Source of the DNA: CBDVBD01 sp965372135
GTDB taxonomy: Bacteria; Electryoneota; RPQS01; CBDVBD01
NCBI GenBank assembly: GCA_965372135.1
Contig: CBDVBD010000003.1
Coordinates: 1 to 52,113, forward strand
DNA length: 52,113 nucleotides
Direction of reading: 5' to 3'
Part shown: one piece after another, positions 42,001 to 51,821 of the stretch
Layout of the letters: each line of letters starts with the position of its first letter
Position numbering within the stretch: position 1 is the first letter of the stretch
Position numbers and translations under genes: made by a program
Notes under the pieces: generated by a model
Databases searched by the model: none
What the model was told of the DNA's origin: nothing
The model's input: only the letters and a program-made list of their open reading frames with translations

Positions 42001-43079
42001 GCCATCCACCCTTCTCGGCGATAATAGTCGTACAGCCGATTGGTCACCACATCAATATCATGTACCTGCTCCACCCACGCTCGTCCCTCATTGCCCTTCT
42101 GTTGGCGGTAATCCAGATCGTCGATCAATCGCTTGAGTGCAGCTTCCACGGTGTCCGGAGTGGCATAGATAAACGGATGTCCCGGAATTTTGTCCTCCAT
42201 TTCGGGATGAATATTGGTCACGGTTGGGATCCCCATCGCCAACGTTTCCAAAGAACTCATGCCGTAACCCCACCCCCCCAAATTAGTCAACTGATCCACG
42301 GCGATATGGCAGCTCCGTTTCATTTCCAAGGCTTCATGATGGGGAACATTATGCATCAAAACCAGCTCTACAGGGTATTTCTTTTTCAGGTTCTCAACCG
42401 CCTGAATCACGTATTTGGTACCTTTGAATTCAGGAATCCGAGCCGCATGACAAATTCGCACCGGATCGCCATCCAGATCAACCGGTTGGAACTGCTTGGT
42501 TTCGATCGGCAGGTGCAGGTATTCCATCTTGGGGTGCATGGGAATCAGGTCCCACTCGCTGGTTAAATGCAAATCAGCCACTGCTTCCACCGCCGGGATC
42601 ACACCCCGGTTGCGAATATCCGTGCCATGGTAAAAGCATATGAATTTCTTGCCCTGATTTTTCCACTCTCTAACCACACGACCGTCACGAAAAAACTCCA
42701 AGCCCTGTTCCAAATGGATAATATCGAACGTATCCAGACGGTGTTCCTTCACCGCGCGCATCACTCTCGGAGTGATTAGATTATCCCGCATCCGAAACAG
42801 GGCAGCTTCCAAAGCACCATTGGGTTTCCACACCGGCGGATACCCTTCCAGATTCCGTTGCATATCGACTCCACGAACCCCATGGAATAATTTCTTGAGC
42901 GCTACAAACAACCGGTTCCCGGGCATCAGCGGGATATTTAGACAGATATCTTCCGGGAAATTATAGCGGCTGTGGAACAAGGTTACGAACCGGCAGTCGT
43001 GCCCGTGGCGGCGGTGTGCTTCCTGGAACATGGTCAACGTTCCGGAGATGTGTTCGGGGGAAATGTAGAGAATGCGCAT
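41997..43079 (-). CDS. GT-B fold glycosyltransferase (GT4-like)
   Basis: 360 residues. 'MRILYISPEHISGTLTMFQE' and 'FICFYHGTDIRNRG' form the N-terminal Rossmann domain; 'ICHAARIPEFKGTKYVIQAV' and 'GWGYGMSSLETLAMGIPTVT' are in the C-terminal donor domain, with a reduced EX7E region. It is more divergent than its neighbour. It ends with TGA overlapping the next ATG and begins 5 bases after the flippase stop. Sugar specificity is unknown. Confidence 0.85.
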   Translation of the reverse strand: MRILYISPEHISGTLTMFQEAHRRHGHDCRFVTLFHSRYNFPEDICLNIPLMPGNRLFVALKKLFHGVRGVDMQRNLEGYPPVWKPNGALEAALFRMRDNLITPRVMRAVKEHRLDTFDIIHLEQGLEFFRDGRVVREWKNQGKKFICFYHGTDIRNRGVIPAVEAVADLHLTSEWDLIPMHPKMEYLHLPIETKQFQPVDLDGDPVRICHAARIPEFKGTKYVIQAVENLKKKYPVELVLMHNVPHHEALEMKRSCHIAVDQLTNLGGWGYGMSSLETLAMGIPTVTNIHPEMEDKIPGHPFIYATPDTVEAALKRLIDDLDYRQQKGNEGRAWVEQVHDIDVVTNRLYDYYRREGWMA

Positions 43080-43083
43080 TCCG

Positions 43084-44616
43084 CTACCTCCCGCTCCCGG
43101 TTAATTTAGCCCACATTGTGTTCAACCTGTGGGATTCACTGGCGTCAAAGAACCGCACCGAATACAGCAATACCGGAAATACCAATAGCAACAAAACCGG
43201 CACCCACAGGGGCATTGACGGGAATATATAGAATATTCCGGTTAAAATGGCGGTGACTGCCACAATTTTGAAGATGCGGTTCCATTCGTAGGGAACCGGA
43301 TAATGCCGGTGGATCATTACATAAAGCAGCACCGTCATCACCACCATGGACAATACGGTAGTCCAAGCCGCCCCAAACATGCCCCACACGGGGATCACCA
43401 GTAGGTTGCCGACGATATTGATCGCCGCAGCCACTCCGGTTATCAGCGGTAGATAGTGAGTCTTTTTCTTGATGTAGATTCCCACGGTGAAATTGGCATA
43501 CACCCCATCGACCATGTGCGCTCCCAGGATGATGGGAAACACCGCCATGCCCGCCCAAAATCTGGGATCGATAATCGATCCGTTTAATATCGGTAGTTGA
43601 GCCCGGATAATGGGATTGATGAAGTATATCAATCCGAGAAACATGAAACAAGTCACTAATACATAGTATGTTAGAACTCTGGCGAACGTCCGCGGAGCAT
43701 CGGGTTTTTTGGCGTGGTCCAGGAAGAAAGGCTGCCAGGCAAACCGGAAAGCGTTGGCGACAATCCCCATGAACAATCCCATTTTGTATCCGGTGCTGTA
43801 CAAACCCACTTCCTCGGCGCCGGAAATGATTTCCAATATCTTGCGGTCGGACAATTCGATTATCATCACGAAAAACAAACTGGGGACATTAGGTAAGCCG
43901 AAGACGGCGAATTTCCGCAACATTTCCCAGGAAAATCCGAGTGCAAAATACCGTACGCTAACCAGAAAAACCAACACCATCGTGCTTAAAGATGCCCAGA
44001 AAGTCGCCCAGAAAATCCCCACGATTCCCCATTTCCATACCGCCACTAACAAGATATTCAACGCGATAGTAATCAGGACATTCAGCAGTTTCAACGCGGT
44101 GAAAAGCATGGCTTTCTGCTGCCCACGCAACACCAGAAACGGAAAAACCGCCACTGTATCAAAGAACAGAATCCCAGCACACAACTGGATTAGCTTAGAT
44201 TTGAGGATGATGTCGCCGGGGTCTTGGAACACCAGCGACGCCAATGAGGTGGATGCGAAGAAGATCACCGCGGTGAAAAGCACAGAAGTGGATGTGATGG
44301 TTATAAACGTCCCGCCCATCATCTTCCGGCGGGCAGCGGGGTCATCCTCCATCACGTAATACCGCAGAAAGGAGATATCGAAGCCGTACACGTAGAAGAC
44401 ATGGACTACGGCGATGAAGATAAACAGCAGCGTGACTTCGCCGTATTCAGCCGGAGTAATCAGGTGGGTATAAAACGGCAGCAGCAGGAAGGAGATAATC
44501 CGAGTAGCCACGTGCCCGACACCGTAAATTAACGACTGAGTGGACAGTCGTTTTAACGGCTCGAACAACGAGGTTGATTCTGACGAAGCTGCTGTATTAT
44601 CAGGTGTTGAAACCAT
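43084..44616 (-). CDS. Polysaccharide flippase (Wzx / MATE-like)
   Basis: 510 residues from the ATG at 44616, two bases after the upstream stop; a start further upstream inside the neighbour is unlikely. About 12-14 hydrophobic helices; the first is preceded by 'QSLIYGVGHVATRIISFLLL' and 'ITPAEYGEVTLLFIFIAVVH', typical of oligosaccharide flippases of the polysaccharide biosynthesis family. It should move a lipid-linked glycan across the inner membrane. It is embedded among glycosyltransferase genes, which supports this role. Confidence 0.9.
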   Translation of the reverse strand: MVSTPDNTAASSESTSLFEPLKRLSTQSLIYGVGHVATRIISFLLLPFYTHLITPAEYGEVTLLFIFIAVVHVFYVYGFDISFLRYYVMEDDPAARRKMMGGTFITITSTSVLFTAVIFFASTSLASLVFQDPGDIILKSKLIQLCAGILFFDTVAVFPFLVLRGQQKAMLFTALKLLNVLITIALNILLVAVWKWGIVGIFWATFWASLSTMVLVFLVSVRYFALGFSWEMLRKFAVFGLPNVPSLFFVMIIELSDRKILEIISGAEEVGLYSTGYKMGLFMGIVANAFRFAWQPFFLDHAKKPDAPRTFARVLTYYVLVTCFMFLGLIYFINPIIRAQLPILNGSIIDPRFWAGMAVFPIILGAHMVDGVYANFTVGIYIKKKTHYLPLITGVAAAINIVGNLLVIPVWGMFGAAWTTVLSMVVMTVLLYVMIHRHYPVPYEWNRIFKIVAVTAILTGIFYIFPSMPLWVPVLLLLVFPVLLYSVRFFDASESHRLNTMWAKLTGSGR

Positions 44617-44618
44617 AA

Positions 44619-45860
44619 CTATAGAAAAACCAAATATGAAAATGCCGCCAGTCCCGGCAGCACCCACGGACCGATGTTGGGTGAGATCAAGCGCCGGGAG
44701 CCCAAGACCAGGATGATAGCAATCGGGGTGAATGCCGGAAACAACAACCGGGCTTCACATTGGTAATAATGTAAATTCAGCCAAACGAATGATGCAAATA
44801 CCAGAACGAAGGTCAATAAGCTTATTCCGATAATTTTCGATTCCGGGACATATTGCGGAAATATGCGCTGCAGGTCGAGGCGGCGAATAATTTCCAACAG
44901 GCTTAGGACAAGGATTACCAGTACGGTCAATCCAATAATTACGAATACTACTGGTCGCCAACCTCCACCCCAGATATCATCGAAGGGGAACCAGAACGAT
45001 CTTGACAGATAGATGCCGGTTGCCACGAAGCTCTGCACACCCTCAAACGATACTCCAGGCGCTCCGAATCCCACCGCCACCGGTAGGATTTCCCCCCAAT
45101 GGATGCGGTTCCAGACTAACCACGGAATCCAGCAGACCAGTGGCACAACCAGTTCTAACACCGGGAATCTGGTGTTCCGCTGGGAACGTAATTTCATCAG
45201 CCAGGCAATCGGAAGCACCAGGATTATTGGTAGAAAAGAAAGCTTGGTCCATAGTCCCGCTGTAAGCAATACGATCAAAGCCACCCGTTCTCGGGCAGGA
45301 AGCTTGTCTCGGATCCCCCGCAATATCAGATAAAACACAGCAGCAGAAATCGCCCATAACAAAGCGTCATTGGTAACAATGGATGTAAAACGTACCTGGG
45401 ACAGCAAGATGGCGCTGAATAATAATCCTGCGTTGCTTTCTGTGGGAGAACCGATAAGACGCAGGCTCAGCCAGATATAGTACAAGGCGATCAAGCCTAA
45501 CAACACGCTCAAGAATCGCAGGAAAATCCCCGGCTCAGGCAATCGCAAAAGATTTCCCAACCGGATTATCGCCGATCCCAGCATATAGTACAATGGCGGT
45601 TGGAAATCCTCACCGGTACGCGCCACGATATTCCCCGGTTCGATGGGCAGCGGCTTACCCGGATCGACGCCCCTGCTGGGGTGATGACCCTGTTCCACCC
45701 AATACTGTACCACCGACCGGTGGGCTGGTTCATCGTTATATACCGAAAGTTTTCCGGTAACTTGATGCGGTTCCAGCGGTGCGGTTAATGCGAAATATAA
45801 CCGGAGGACGGCTGCCAAAATTAACACAATCACCGTCATCCATTTTACGCTGTGTCGCAA
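44619..45860 (-). CDS. GT-C (ArnT/PMT-like) membrane glycosyltransferase
   Basis: 413 residues with about 10-12 membrane helices. The acidic pair in the first outer loop ('VYNDEPAHRSVVQYW') is the hallmark of GT-C enzymes, which use polyprenyl-phosphate sugars on the periplasmic side. 'ARTGEDFQPPLYYMLGSAII' is a second typical segment. The TTG start at 45860 gives a positively charged N-terminus; an ATG at 45839 is the alternative. It begins 4 bases after the dehydrogenase stop. Confidence 0.82.
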   Translation of the reverse strand: MRHSVKWMTVIVLILAAVLRLYFALTAPLEPHQVTGKLSVYNDEPAHRSVVQYWVEQGHHPSRGVDPGKPLPIEPGNIVARTGEDFQPPLYYMLGSAIIRLGNLLRLPEPGIFLRFLSVLLGLIALYYIWLSLRLIGSPTESNAGLLFSAILLSQVRFTSIVTNDALLWAISAAVFYLILRGIRDKLPARERVALIVLLTAGLWTKLSFLPIILVLPIAWLMKLRSQRNTRFPVLELVVPLVCWIPWLVWNRIHWGEILPVAVGFGAPGVSFEGVQSFVATGIYLSRSFWFPFDDIWGGGWRPVVFVIIGLTVLVILVLSLLEIIRRLDLQRIFPQYVPESKIIGISLLTFVLVFASFVWLNLHYYQCEARLLFPAFTPIAIILVLGSRRLISPNIGPWVLPGLAAFSYLVFL

Positions 45861-45864
45861 GGTG

Positions 45865-46869
45865 TTATCCGGGAAAATTCTGGGTTATGTCGTGGAGAAA
45901 TCCGGAATAATCATCCAATGGTGTCATCGCCAATATCACCTTCATGGCGGTAGGCGATTGGGACCTCTCGAAAGCCTCTATGGCGCTATCGAAGGGAAAT
46001 ACCGCCTCCACAATATCTTGAGTTTCGAAGGATGGATCGGACAGTAACTTCAATGCCGGACAAAACGGACCACATCTGGATCCCACCACCGTGATCTCGT
46101 TGATAACCAACGGCGCGGTATTCCAATCCAGGCTGCTGTGATAAGTGCTCTTGAGGACGATGATTCCCCGAGGGCACACCGCATTTATCGCCAGATGCCA
46201 GCCGTCGGGTGATCCGGAGGTTTCCACCACCAGATCGTATCCGGTTCCCGGGTTGTCCGGATGCTGGATGACCTGTGCCCCGCTTTTGCGGAACAGTTCC
46301 AACTTGGACGGCATCAAGCCCAACACTGTCAGGTCAATTCCCAATTGTATCAATACCCTGGCGATTAGTATCGCCAACTTGCCGTCACCAATTACCAACA
46401 CCCGCCAGGCTGGGTCCACCGGAACCTGCTCCAGGATTTCCACCGCGGCTGCCAATGGTTCGGTGAACACCGCGCGGTTGTCAGGAATCGAATCGGGTAC
46501 TACATGTAAGTTGCCCATTGGTAAAGTCAGGTACTCTGCGAAAGCGCCATCCTTCCCGGAAATCCCCAATACCGTGCGTTGGGGGCAGTGCCTGGAAAGC
46601 CCGCCTAAGCACCAATCGCATTCCCCACAGCCCAGGTTAATCTCCCCCACTACCCGTTTTCCAATCCAATCCTCGTGGTCGGAGGTTACAACCTCCCCCA
46701 CGAACTCGTGACCGGGAATACCCCGGAAATCCATATAACCTTTGGTGATTTCAAAGTCGGTATTGCATATGCCGGCTACCCGTACCCGGATTAATGCTTC
46801 CTGGTTCTTGGGCGCCGGCACCGGTCGTTCGATTAGGCGAAGTTGTCCGTCGAATTCCAGTGCAAGCAT
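45865..46869 (-). CDS. Zinc-dependent alcohol dehydrogenase-like (MDR) enzyme
   Basis: 334 residues from the ATG at 46869 ('MLALEFDGQLRLIERPVPAP', the usual beginning of this family). A GTG at 46905 overlapping the upstream gene is the alternative. Catalytic zinc ligands are C35 ('GICNTDFE'), H54/E55 ('GHEFVGEV') and E137 ('TEPLA'); the structural zinc cysteines are C81, C84, C87 and C95. The cofactor site reads 'VLVIGDGKLAILIARVL'. It resembles threonine/sorbitol dehydrogenase relatives and probably makes or oxidises a polyol or sugar alcohol; substrate unknown. Position suggests a role in a sugar precursor for the adjacent glycan genes, which is inference. Confidence 0.85.
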   Translation of the reverse strand: MLALEFDGQLRLIERPVPAPKNQEALIRVRVAGICNTDFEITKGYMDFRGIPGHEFVGEVVTSDHEDWIGKRVVGEINLGCGECDWCLGGLSRHCPQRTVLGISGKDGAFAEYLTLPMGNLHVVPDSIPDNRAVFTEPLAAAVEILEQVPVDPAWRVLVIGDGKLAILIARVLIQLGIDLTVLGLMPSKLELFRKSGAQVIQHPDNPGTGYDLVVETSGSPDGWHLAINAVCPRGIIVLKSTYHSSLDWNTAPLVINEITVVGSRCGPFCPALKLLSDPSFETQDIVEAVFPFDSAIEAFERSQSPTAMKVILAMTPLDDYSGFLHDITQNFPG

Positions 46870-46897
46870 GGTGTCGGGAATTGACAATATCCGAAGG

Positions 46898-47386
46898 TTA
46901 CTCACCGGCTGTCCGTTTGGACATCAACAATTTAACTCCCAGCACAATCAGTATCAGGGGCCACCACTGAAGTATATCTCCCACTGTTCCCCAGGAAATA
47001 TACCGGTAATTCCTTAACAGGAAAATCAACCCTAAAATGATAAGTATCCCCCCGGGAATCAAGACTCCCCAGTCTTGAGGACGCACCAGGAATATCATCA
47101 CAAAACTAACCCCAATGATGATTAATATTAAGGGCCAGGTTTCTGATAACGGATCAATTACATCAAACTGATTCAGCAGAAAAATCAGCCCCAGTAGAAA
47201 AAGAAATGTCCCTGGGAATATACCTCCTTCGCTGCGTTTTATTAGGGCATACAGAAATAGTACTCCTCCCACGACTATCAACACCATCGCCCAATAGAAC
47301 TCCCAATCCAACAGATACTGTAGGATGAAAAATAGCCCTAACACCACTAAAATCCACCCCATTTGCTTATGACCGGAATTAGACAT
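46898..47386 (-). CDS. LiaF/LiaI-like small membrane protein
   Basis: 162 residues from the ATG at 47386 (GAGGG upstream), overlapping the end of the helicase gene by 8 bases. About six or seven short helices come in repeated pairs with the motifs 'WPLILIIIGV' and 'WPLILIVLGV' after 'LLGLIFLLNQF' or 'ILGLIFLLRNY', the pattern of LiaF-type transmembrane domains (DUF5668-like). Soluble LiaF domains are absent. Some relatives sense cell-envelope stress; its function here is unknown. Confidence 0.75.
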   Translation of the reverse strand: MSNSGHKQMGWILVVLGLFFILQYLLDWEFYWAMVLIVVGGVLFLYALIKRSEGGIFPGTFLFLLGLIFLLNQFDVIDPLSETWPLILIIIGVSFVMIFLVRPQDWGVLIPGGILIILGLIFLLRNYRYISWGTVGDILQWWPLILIVLGVKLLMSKRTAGE

Positions 47387-50300
47387 AATAACCCTCAACC
47401 TTTTTAGGATTACATGGGGATATATCCTGCTGATCCATGTTATGGTATGGACAGCTTTCGCACTGTGCTTCATTCTGGGGCAGAGGATAATCCCTGGAAA
47501 ATACCGATTGCGCTGCAGTAATAACCTCTTGTTTCACATGAGGATTTTCCGGCACTTCGATAATATCGCCGGTTTCGATTTCGACGATTATCACTCCGGG
47601 GGAAATCACACCCGGAAAAATGTTGGATTCCGCCGCCAGCCGGTAGAGATTCAACTGCCGGAAATATTGATCACGCAGCTCATCGCTCACTCGACCGGTC
47701 TTGTAATCCAACAACACCCATCCCTGATCATCACGGTGCAGCCGATCCACCACCCCGCGGAGCATCACGGTATGATCATTGCTAACTGGAAGGGACACTA
47801 CCCAGGGAATCTCCGTTCGAATATCTTGGGATGTATCAAACCCGAGATGGTGATAATTCTTTATGATGCGCTCGAGCCGCACTCGTGCGGTAGCCATGTG
47901 GTAGCGGTGATCGCTGGACAGGTAGTCGTCAAGATGTGATCCACAATCAGAGTGGAACGGTAAATCAGCCAACAACTGATGGGCTACATTCCCGAAATCC
48001 ACGCCTCCACCCATTTTATCTTCATCTTCTATCATATCCGAATCCAAATCCTCCATATGTTGCCCTACCAGCTCCCAGTATAACTTCCTTGGACACTCTC
48101 GATAAGTCTCCAGATTGCTAAAAGTCAGCAGCAATGTGTCATCAATATGGGTTGCCGCTTCCATCCTTCGCCGAAGCGACGTGGCGACCGGTCGAAGTTG
48201 CTCCACCCAGAAATTTTTGTCACCTGCCATCTTAGGTATAATTTCACTGGGTGTAATCTTTTCTTTATCACCAAGCTGCCAATCCACCTGCACATAAGAT
48301 TTGTCCTTGAGCAATCCTTGTATTGTCTCGAACAGCTTGGGTGTTTTACCGCGAGATGGTGAGCAGGTAACGGTCAGTGTTTTCTTTGCCCGGGTCACAG
48401 TCACATATTGCAGGCGCACTTCCTCGGAATCGTGCTTGCAGTCAACCACGGTAGTCTTGAACTCCTGGAAACGTGATTCCTTTTTTTCCTTTTCGGTGTT
48501 CGCTTTCACCACCAACCCCAATCCGGAAAGCACTGGCTGCCCATCCACCACCTCGTCCAAATGCAGGTCCAGATCCACCATCTCAACATTTCTTGACGGA
48601 TTGTCTCGAACGTCACACCAGAACACATGGTCGAATTCCAAACCCTTTGCCTTATGTACCGTCAAGAGCTGCACGCAGTTTTCGTTGTCGGTTTCCTCTT
48701 CTTCCTTGGTGGCATGGACAATTTGATGTTCCAATAGCCGTACGAAATATTCCAGAGGATCATCCACCACCGCCGGATTCCATGACATCGCCTGCCGCAG
48801 CAACTTGGTGCAATTATTGAGGATACGACTACCGGAAGTGGGATCCAAACATCCAGCCGCCAACACACCGGAATGTACCATCGCCTGATACAGCAGCTCT
48901 GGCAGCGACACCCTATTCGCCAGGGCTCCCACCTGCTGCAACCGGGATTTCAGGTCATCCACTACCCGTGTGAGGTCGGTCTGATCCTCAGAGTCATTAT
49001 TGACCAGCACATCATGAAGTTCCTTGACGGTCAAGGACAGCGGGGGTCGTTCCAGGATGCGTGACAGCGACCCTACCTCATCTGTACTAGTCAGGAGCTT
49101 GAGTAACGCCAAGCCATCCTTGATCTCCGGACGTTGGTAGAAACTGCCACTGACGGACCTATGAGGAATATTGTACTTTTGAAGCTCACGATCGAAATAA
49201 CCAATTGCGGTTCGCGCACGAAACAACAGGGCAATGGATTCCGGGGGTGTACCATCCGATAACAACGTCCGGATACGGGCAACCACAGCTTGTGCTTCCC
49301 CTTCCCGGGATTCGGCGGAGTGCAAAAAAATCACCGGCACTTCCGCCTTCCCCACTTTCGGATTCTCCAAAGCGATTTCTTTCCGTCGGTCCGTCCAATA
49401 GGAATCCATGCATATCAAGTCCGTCGCCAGATCCAACACCTCATTGGGACTGCGGAAATTCCCGTGTAGATATTCCGATGCCGCCTGGAACTGGCGAAAC
49501 ATGTCCGGTGACGTCCCCCGAAAACCGTATATCGACTGCTTGTCATCACCCACCATAGTGACATTGGTCTGACCGTGCTTAGCCAATAACTTCAGTATCT
49601 CGAATTGCGCCGGATTGGTGTCCTGAGTCTCATCCACCAGGATATGTCGGTAAGATTCCCGATAATACTTTGCTAATTCCTTATGATTGCACAACATCCG
49701 ATGCACCCGAATCATGATATCCCCGAAATCCAGCAACTTCCGCTGCTGCAAGAATTCCTGGTAGTTCCGATACAAGACATCAATCAACGGAATGATTTCC
49801 CGAACCCGAGCGTTGTCCAATTCGGAACAATCACCGACATGGGCGTCATAAAGCTCCTGGAGTGAATCTTTGCAATGGTCTTCATCCACCAGCCAAAGCT
49901 TCAAACGTGGAATTACTTTAAGTCCGTCTAACAATATCCTGCGCAGCTCCACGGTTTTGACCGCTGATAGCGGAAGCTGGGATTGAAATCTCGGGTCGTG
50001 GTATAATCGGTGGATGATATCGGGCTGGAACAAATCCAGCTCGGTGTCTTCCATGATCCGCCATTGGTCATCGACGCCGGACTGGTGAGGATTCGTGGTC
50101 AGAAGCCGCCACCAGAAGGCATCGAAATTCCATATCTCCGCACGAGAGGCATTCTGTGGATCATCCAACTCTTCGAGAACCCGACTTCTTAATTCCGCGG
50201 CTGCCTTTCGGGTAAAGGTCAACGCCAGCACTTGTTCCGGAGCGAAATCGTGTTCCTGCAACAAATATAGATACCGCTGAATCAGAACGGTGGTTTTCCC

Positions 50301-50411
50301 GGTGCCAGCACCTGCGAAAATCTTCAACGGTCGATCCGGAGGAGCAGCAACTGCTCGAAGTTGTTCCTCGGTTAATTCAAATTTTTCGGGGTTTTCCGCA
50401 GTCTCAGCCAT
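47379..50411 (-). CDS. UvrD/RecB-type helicase with C-terminal PD-(D/E)XK nuclease
   Basis: 1,010 residues. Superfamily 1A helicase: Q-motif 'LTEEQLRAVAAP', Walker A 'GAGTGKT' (34-40), motif Ia 'LALTFTRKAAAELRSRV', Walker B 'ILVDETQDTNP', motif III 'VTMVGDDKQSIYGFRG', and motifs V/VI 'LTVHKAKGLEFDHVFW' and 'LQYVTVTRAKKTL'. The last 240 residues form a RecB-like nuclease: 'FGNVAHQLLADLPFH', 'GVVDRLHRDDQGWVLLDYK', and cysteines in 'QCESCPYH' plus a later Cys that suggest an iron-sulfur clasp as in AddB-type nucleases. It probably processes DNA ends; no AddB/RecC partner is in the window. Start is the ATG at 50411. Confidence 0.92.
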   Translation of the reverse strand: MAETAENPEKFELTEEQLRAVAAPPDRPLKIFAGAGTGKTTVLIQRYLYLLQEHDFAPEQVLALTFTRKAAAELRSRVLEELDDPQNASRAEIWNFDAFWWRLLTTNPHQSGVDDQWRIMEDTELDLFQPDIIHRLYHDPRFQSQLPLSAVKTVELRRILLDGLKVIPRLKLWLVDEDHCKDSLQELYDAHVGDCSELDNARVREIIPLIDVLYRNYQEFLQQRKLLDFGDIMIRVHRMLCNHKELAKYYRESYRHILVDETQDTNPAQFEILKLLAKHGQTNVTMVGDDKQSIYGFRGTSPDMFRQFQAASEYLHGNFRSPNEVLDLATDLICMDSYWTDRRKEIALENPKVGKAEVPVIFLHSAESREGEAQAVVARIRTLLSDGTPPESIALLFRARTAIGYFDRELQKYNIPHRSVSGSFYQRPEIKDGLALLKLLTSTDEVGSLSRILERPPLSLTVKELHDVLVNNDSEDQTDLTRVVDDLKSRLQQVGALANRVSLPELLYQAMVHSGVLAAGCLDPTSGSRILNNCTKLLRQAMSWNPAVVDDPLEYFVRLLEHQIVHATKEEEETDNENCVQLLTVHKAKGLEFDHVFWCDVRDNPSRNVEMVDLDLHLDEVVDGQPVLSGLGLVVKANTEKEKKESRFQEFKTTVVDCKHDSEEVRLQYVTVTRAKKTLTVTCSPSRGKTPKLFETIQGLLKDKSYVQVDWQLGDKEKITPSEIIPKMAGDKNFWVEQLRPVATSLRRRMEAATHIDDTLLLTFSNLETYRECPRKLYWELVGQHMEDLDSDMIEDEDKMGGGVDFGNVAHQLLADLPFHSDCGSHLDDYLSSDHRYHMATARVRLERIIKNYHHLGFDTSQDIRTEIPWVVSLPVSNDHTVMLRGVVDRLHRDDQGWVLLDYKTGRVSDELRDQYFRQLNLYRLAAESNIFPGVISPGVIIVEIETGDIIEVPENPHVKQEVITAAQSVFSRDYPLPQNEAQCESCPYHNMDQQDISPCNPKKVEGYYV

Positions 50412-50479
50412 GTCTTCAATTCTTTACACTACTGACATTACGAAACTTACGTGCAGTGATGCTGCAGGATTATTCTTAG

Positions 50480-51793
50480 TTATCTATTATGAGGGGTATC
50501 GTCTGGCGTATTCGACTGCGCCAATGACGATAAGAATTCTTCCTTGGGTATATTGAAATACCCAAGGCGTAAGTGGGGAAATTCTTTGGGCAGGTCAATC
50601 ATCATTTTTAATAATCCGACCCCCTGTTCGTCGGAATCCGGCATTTGACCCAGGTAATAATCAGGGTCGATGTTCAGGTTTTTCAACTGCAGCACATCAA
50701 TCCGGGTTTCATCGATCAGCGCTGTCAAACCGTCTTTCTCAATCTGCTGATCGGTGATCCCAGGAAATACCAACAGGTTAATATGTACAAATAGCCCGCA
50801 CTGTTTGGCACGGTGTATCGATTCGATCACGTCTTCGAATCGGTACCCGCTGGGTTGGTAATAAGCATTGTACCTGTCTTCCCGGATACTGTTCAACGAG
50901 ATGCGTATACTGTCCAATCCGGCTTTACACGCCCGTTCCAGCGATTTTGGCATACTGCCGTTGGTGTTCAAGTGGATCGTTCCTCTGTCGGTGCGTTCCC
51001 GGATTTGACGGATGGATTGTTCCAGCAAGGGTGCTTCGGTCAACGGTTCCCCTTCACATCCCTGACCGAAGCTGATGATGGCTGCTTCCGCCGTCTCCAG
51101 ATGCGGCACCGCCGCTTCCACAATTTCCTGCACCGTGGGTCGGAAATCGATCCGTTCGTGCGAACTTTGGCAGGAATCGATCGGCTGGTGCGACAAGCAC
51201 CCCAAACAGCCGGCATTACATCCCTGTGATACCGGTATCCCAGCTTCCCAACGGTTCCAAAACAGATTCTTGGCAGCGAAACAATGGTATCCAGAAGCGC
51301 ATTTGGCTAAATGTTGGTACAGCCGGTTCTCAGGGTAGGAATCCAATATTTCCTTAACCCGTGCCGGCAGTTCGGAATCATCGTACCGCGACGGATGCCA
51401 CCGGGGATTATCTTCCACCAACACCGCGGAGGCTATGAAACCGTCATCCTGCCAACCTATGGCGCAGTACGCCCACATGGGCAGCCGTGCGCCTTTCTTG
51501 GGTGATGATGCCGCCGGGAGTAACAATCGCAGATAACCGGGCGGCAGGAATCCGGATACCGCCGTGGTTTCGATGGTGTAATCCCGGTATTTGAATTGGT
51601 TGAATTCCACCAACGCCTGCTGTTCCTCGTCCCAACCGACTGGAAAACGACCGGGCACCGTAAAGAGCTTGCTGTCCTCGGGCAGCGGAATCAATTCCGC
51701 CTGCTGTGGCATCACATAATCCCTGCCCGACCTGCCCACCATCAGCATTTGAGGGTGGTCGAAAATCTTTCCGCTCTCATTGGCAAACACCAT
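50480..51793 (-). CDS. Radical SAM protein encoded next to SelB
   Basis: 437 residues from the ATG at 51793; a TTG at 51877 inside selB is an unlikely alternative. The [4Fe-4S] motif is CX3CX2C (C192, C196, C199; 'SQGCNAGCLGCLSHQ'), followed by 'IISFGQGCEGEPLTEAPLL' (SAM-binding GE motif) and 'GTIHLNTNGSMPKSLERACK'. The N-terminal 180 residues are a separate conserved region ('IFDHPQMLMVGRSG', 'GRFPVGWDEEQQALVEFNQ') with two further cysteines ('KCASGYHCFAAKNLFW'). Its reaction is unknown. It starts 28 bases after the selB stop, suggesting co-expression with the selenocysteine machinery. Confidence 0.85.
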   Translation of the reverse strand: MVFANESGKIFDHPQMLMVGRSGRDYVMPQQAELIPLPEDSKLFTVPGRFPVGWDEEQQALVEFNQFKYRDYTIETTAVSGFLPPGYLRLLLPAASSPKKGARLPMWAYCAIGWQDDGFIASAVLVEDNPRWHPSRYDDSELPARVKEILDSYPENRLYQHLAKCASGYHCFAAKNLFWNRWEAGIPVSQGCNAGCLGCLSHQPIDSCQSSHERIDFRPTVQEIVEAAVPHLETAEAAIISFGQGCEGEPLTEAPLLEQSIRQIRERTDRGTIHLNTNGSMPKSLERACKAGLDSIRISLNSIREDRYNAYYQPSGYRFEDVIESIHRAKQCGLFVHINLLVFPGITDQQIEKDGLTALIDETRIDVLQLKNLNIDPDYYLGQMPDSDEQGVGLLKMMIDLPKEFPHLRLGYFNIPKEEFLSSLAQSNTPDDTPHNR

Positions 51794-51821
51794 TCGGGGT
51801 TGAGGAGGTGGGGATTTTGCG

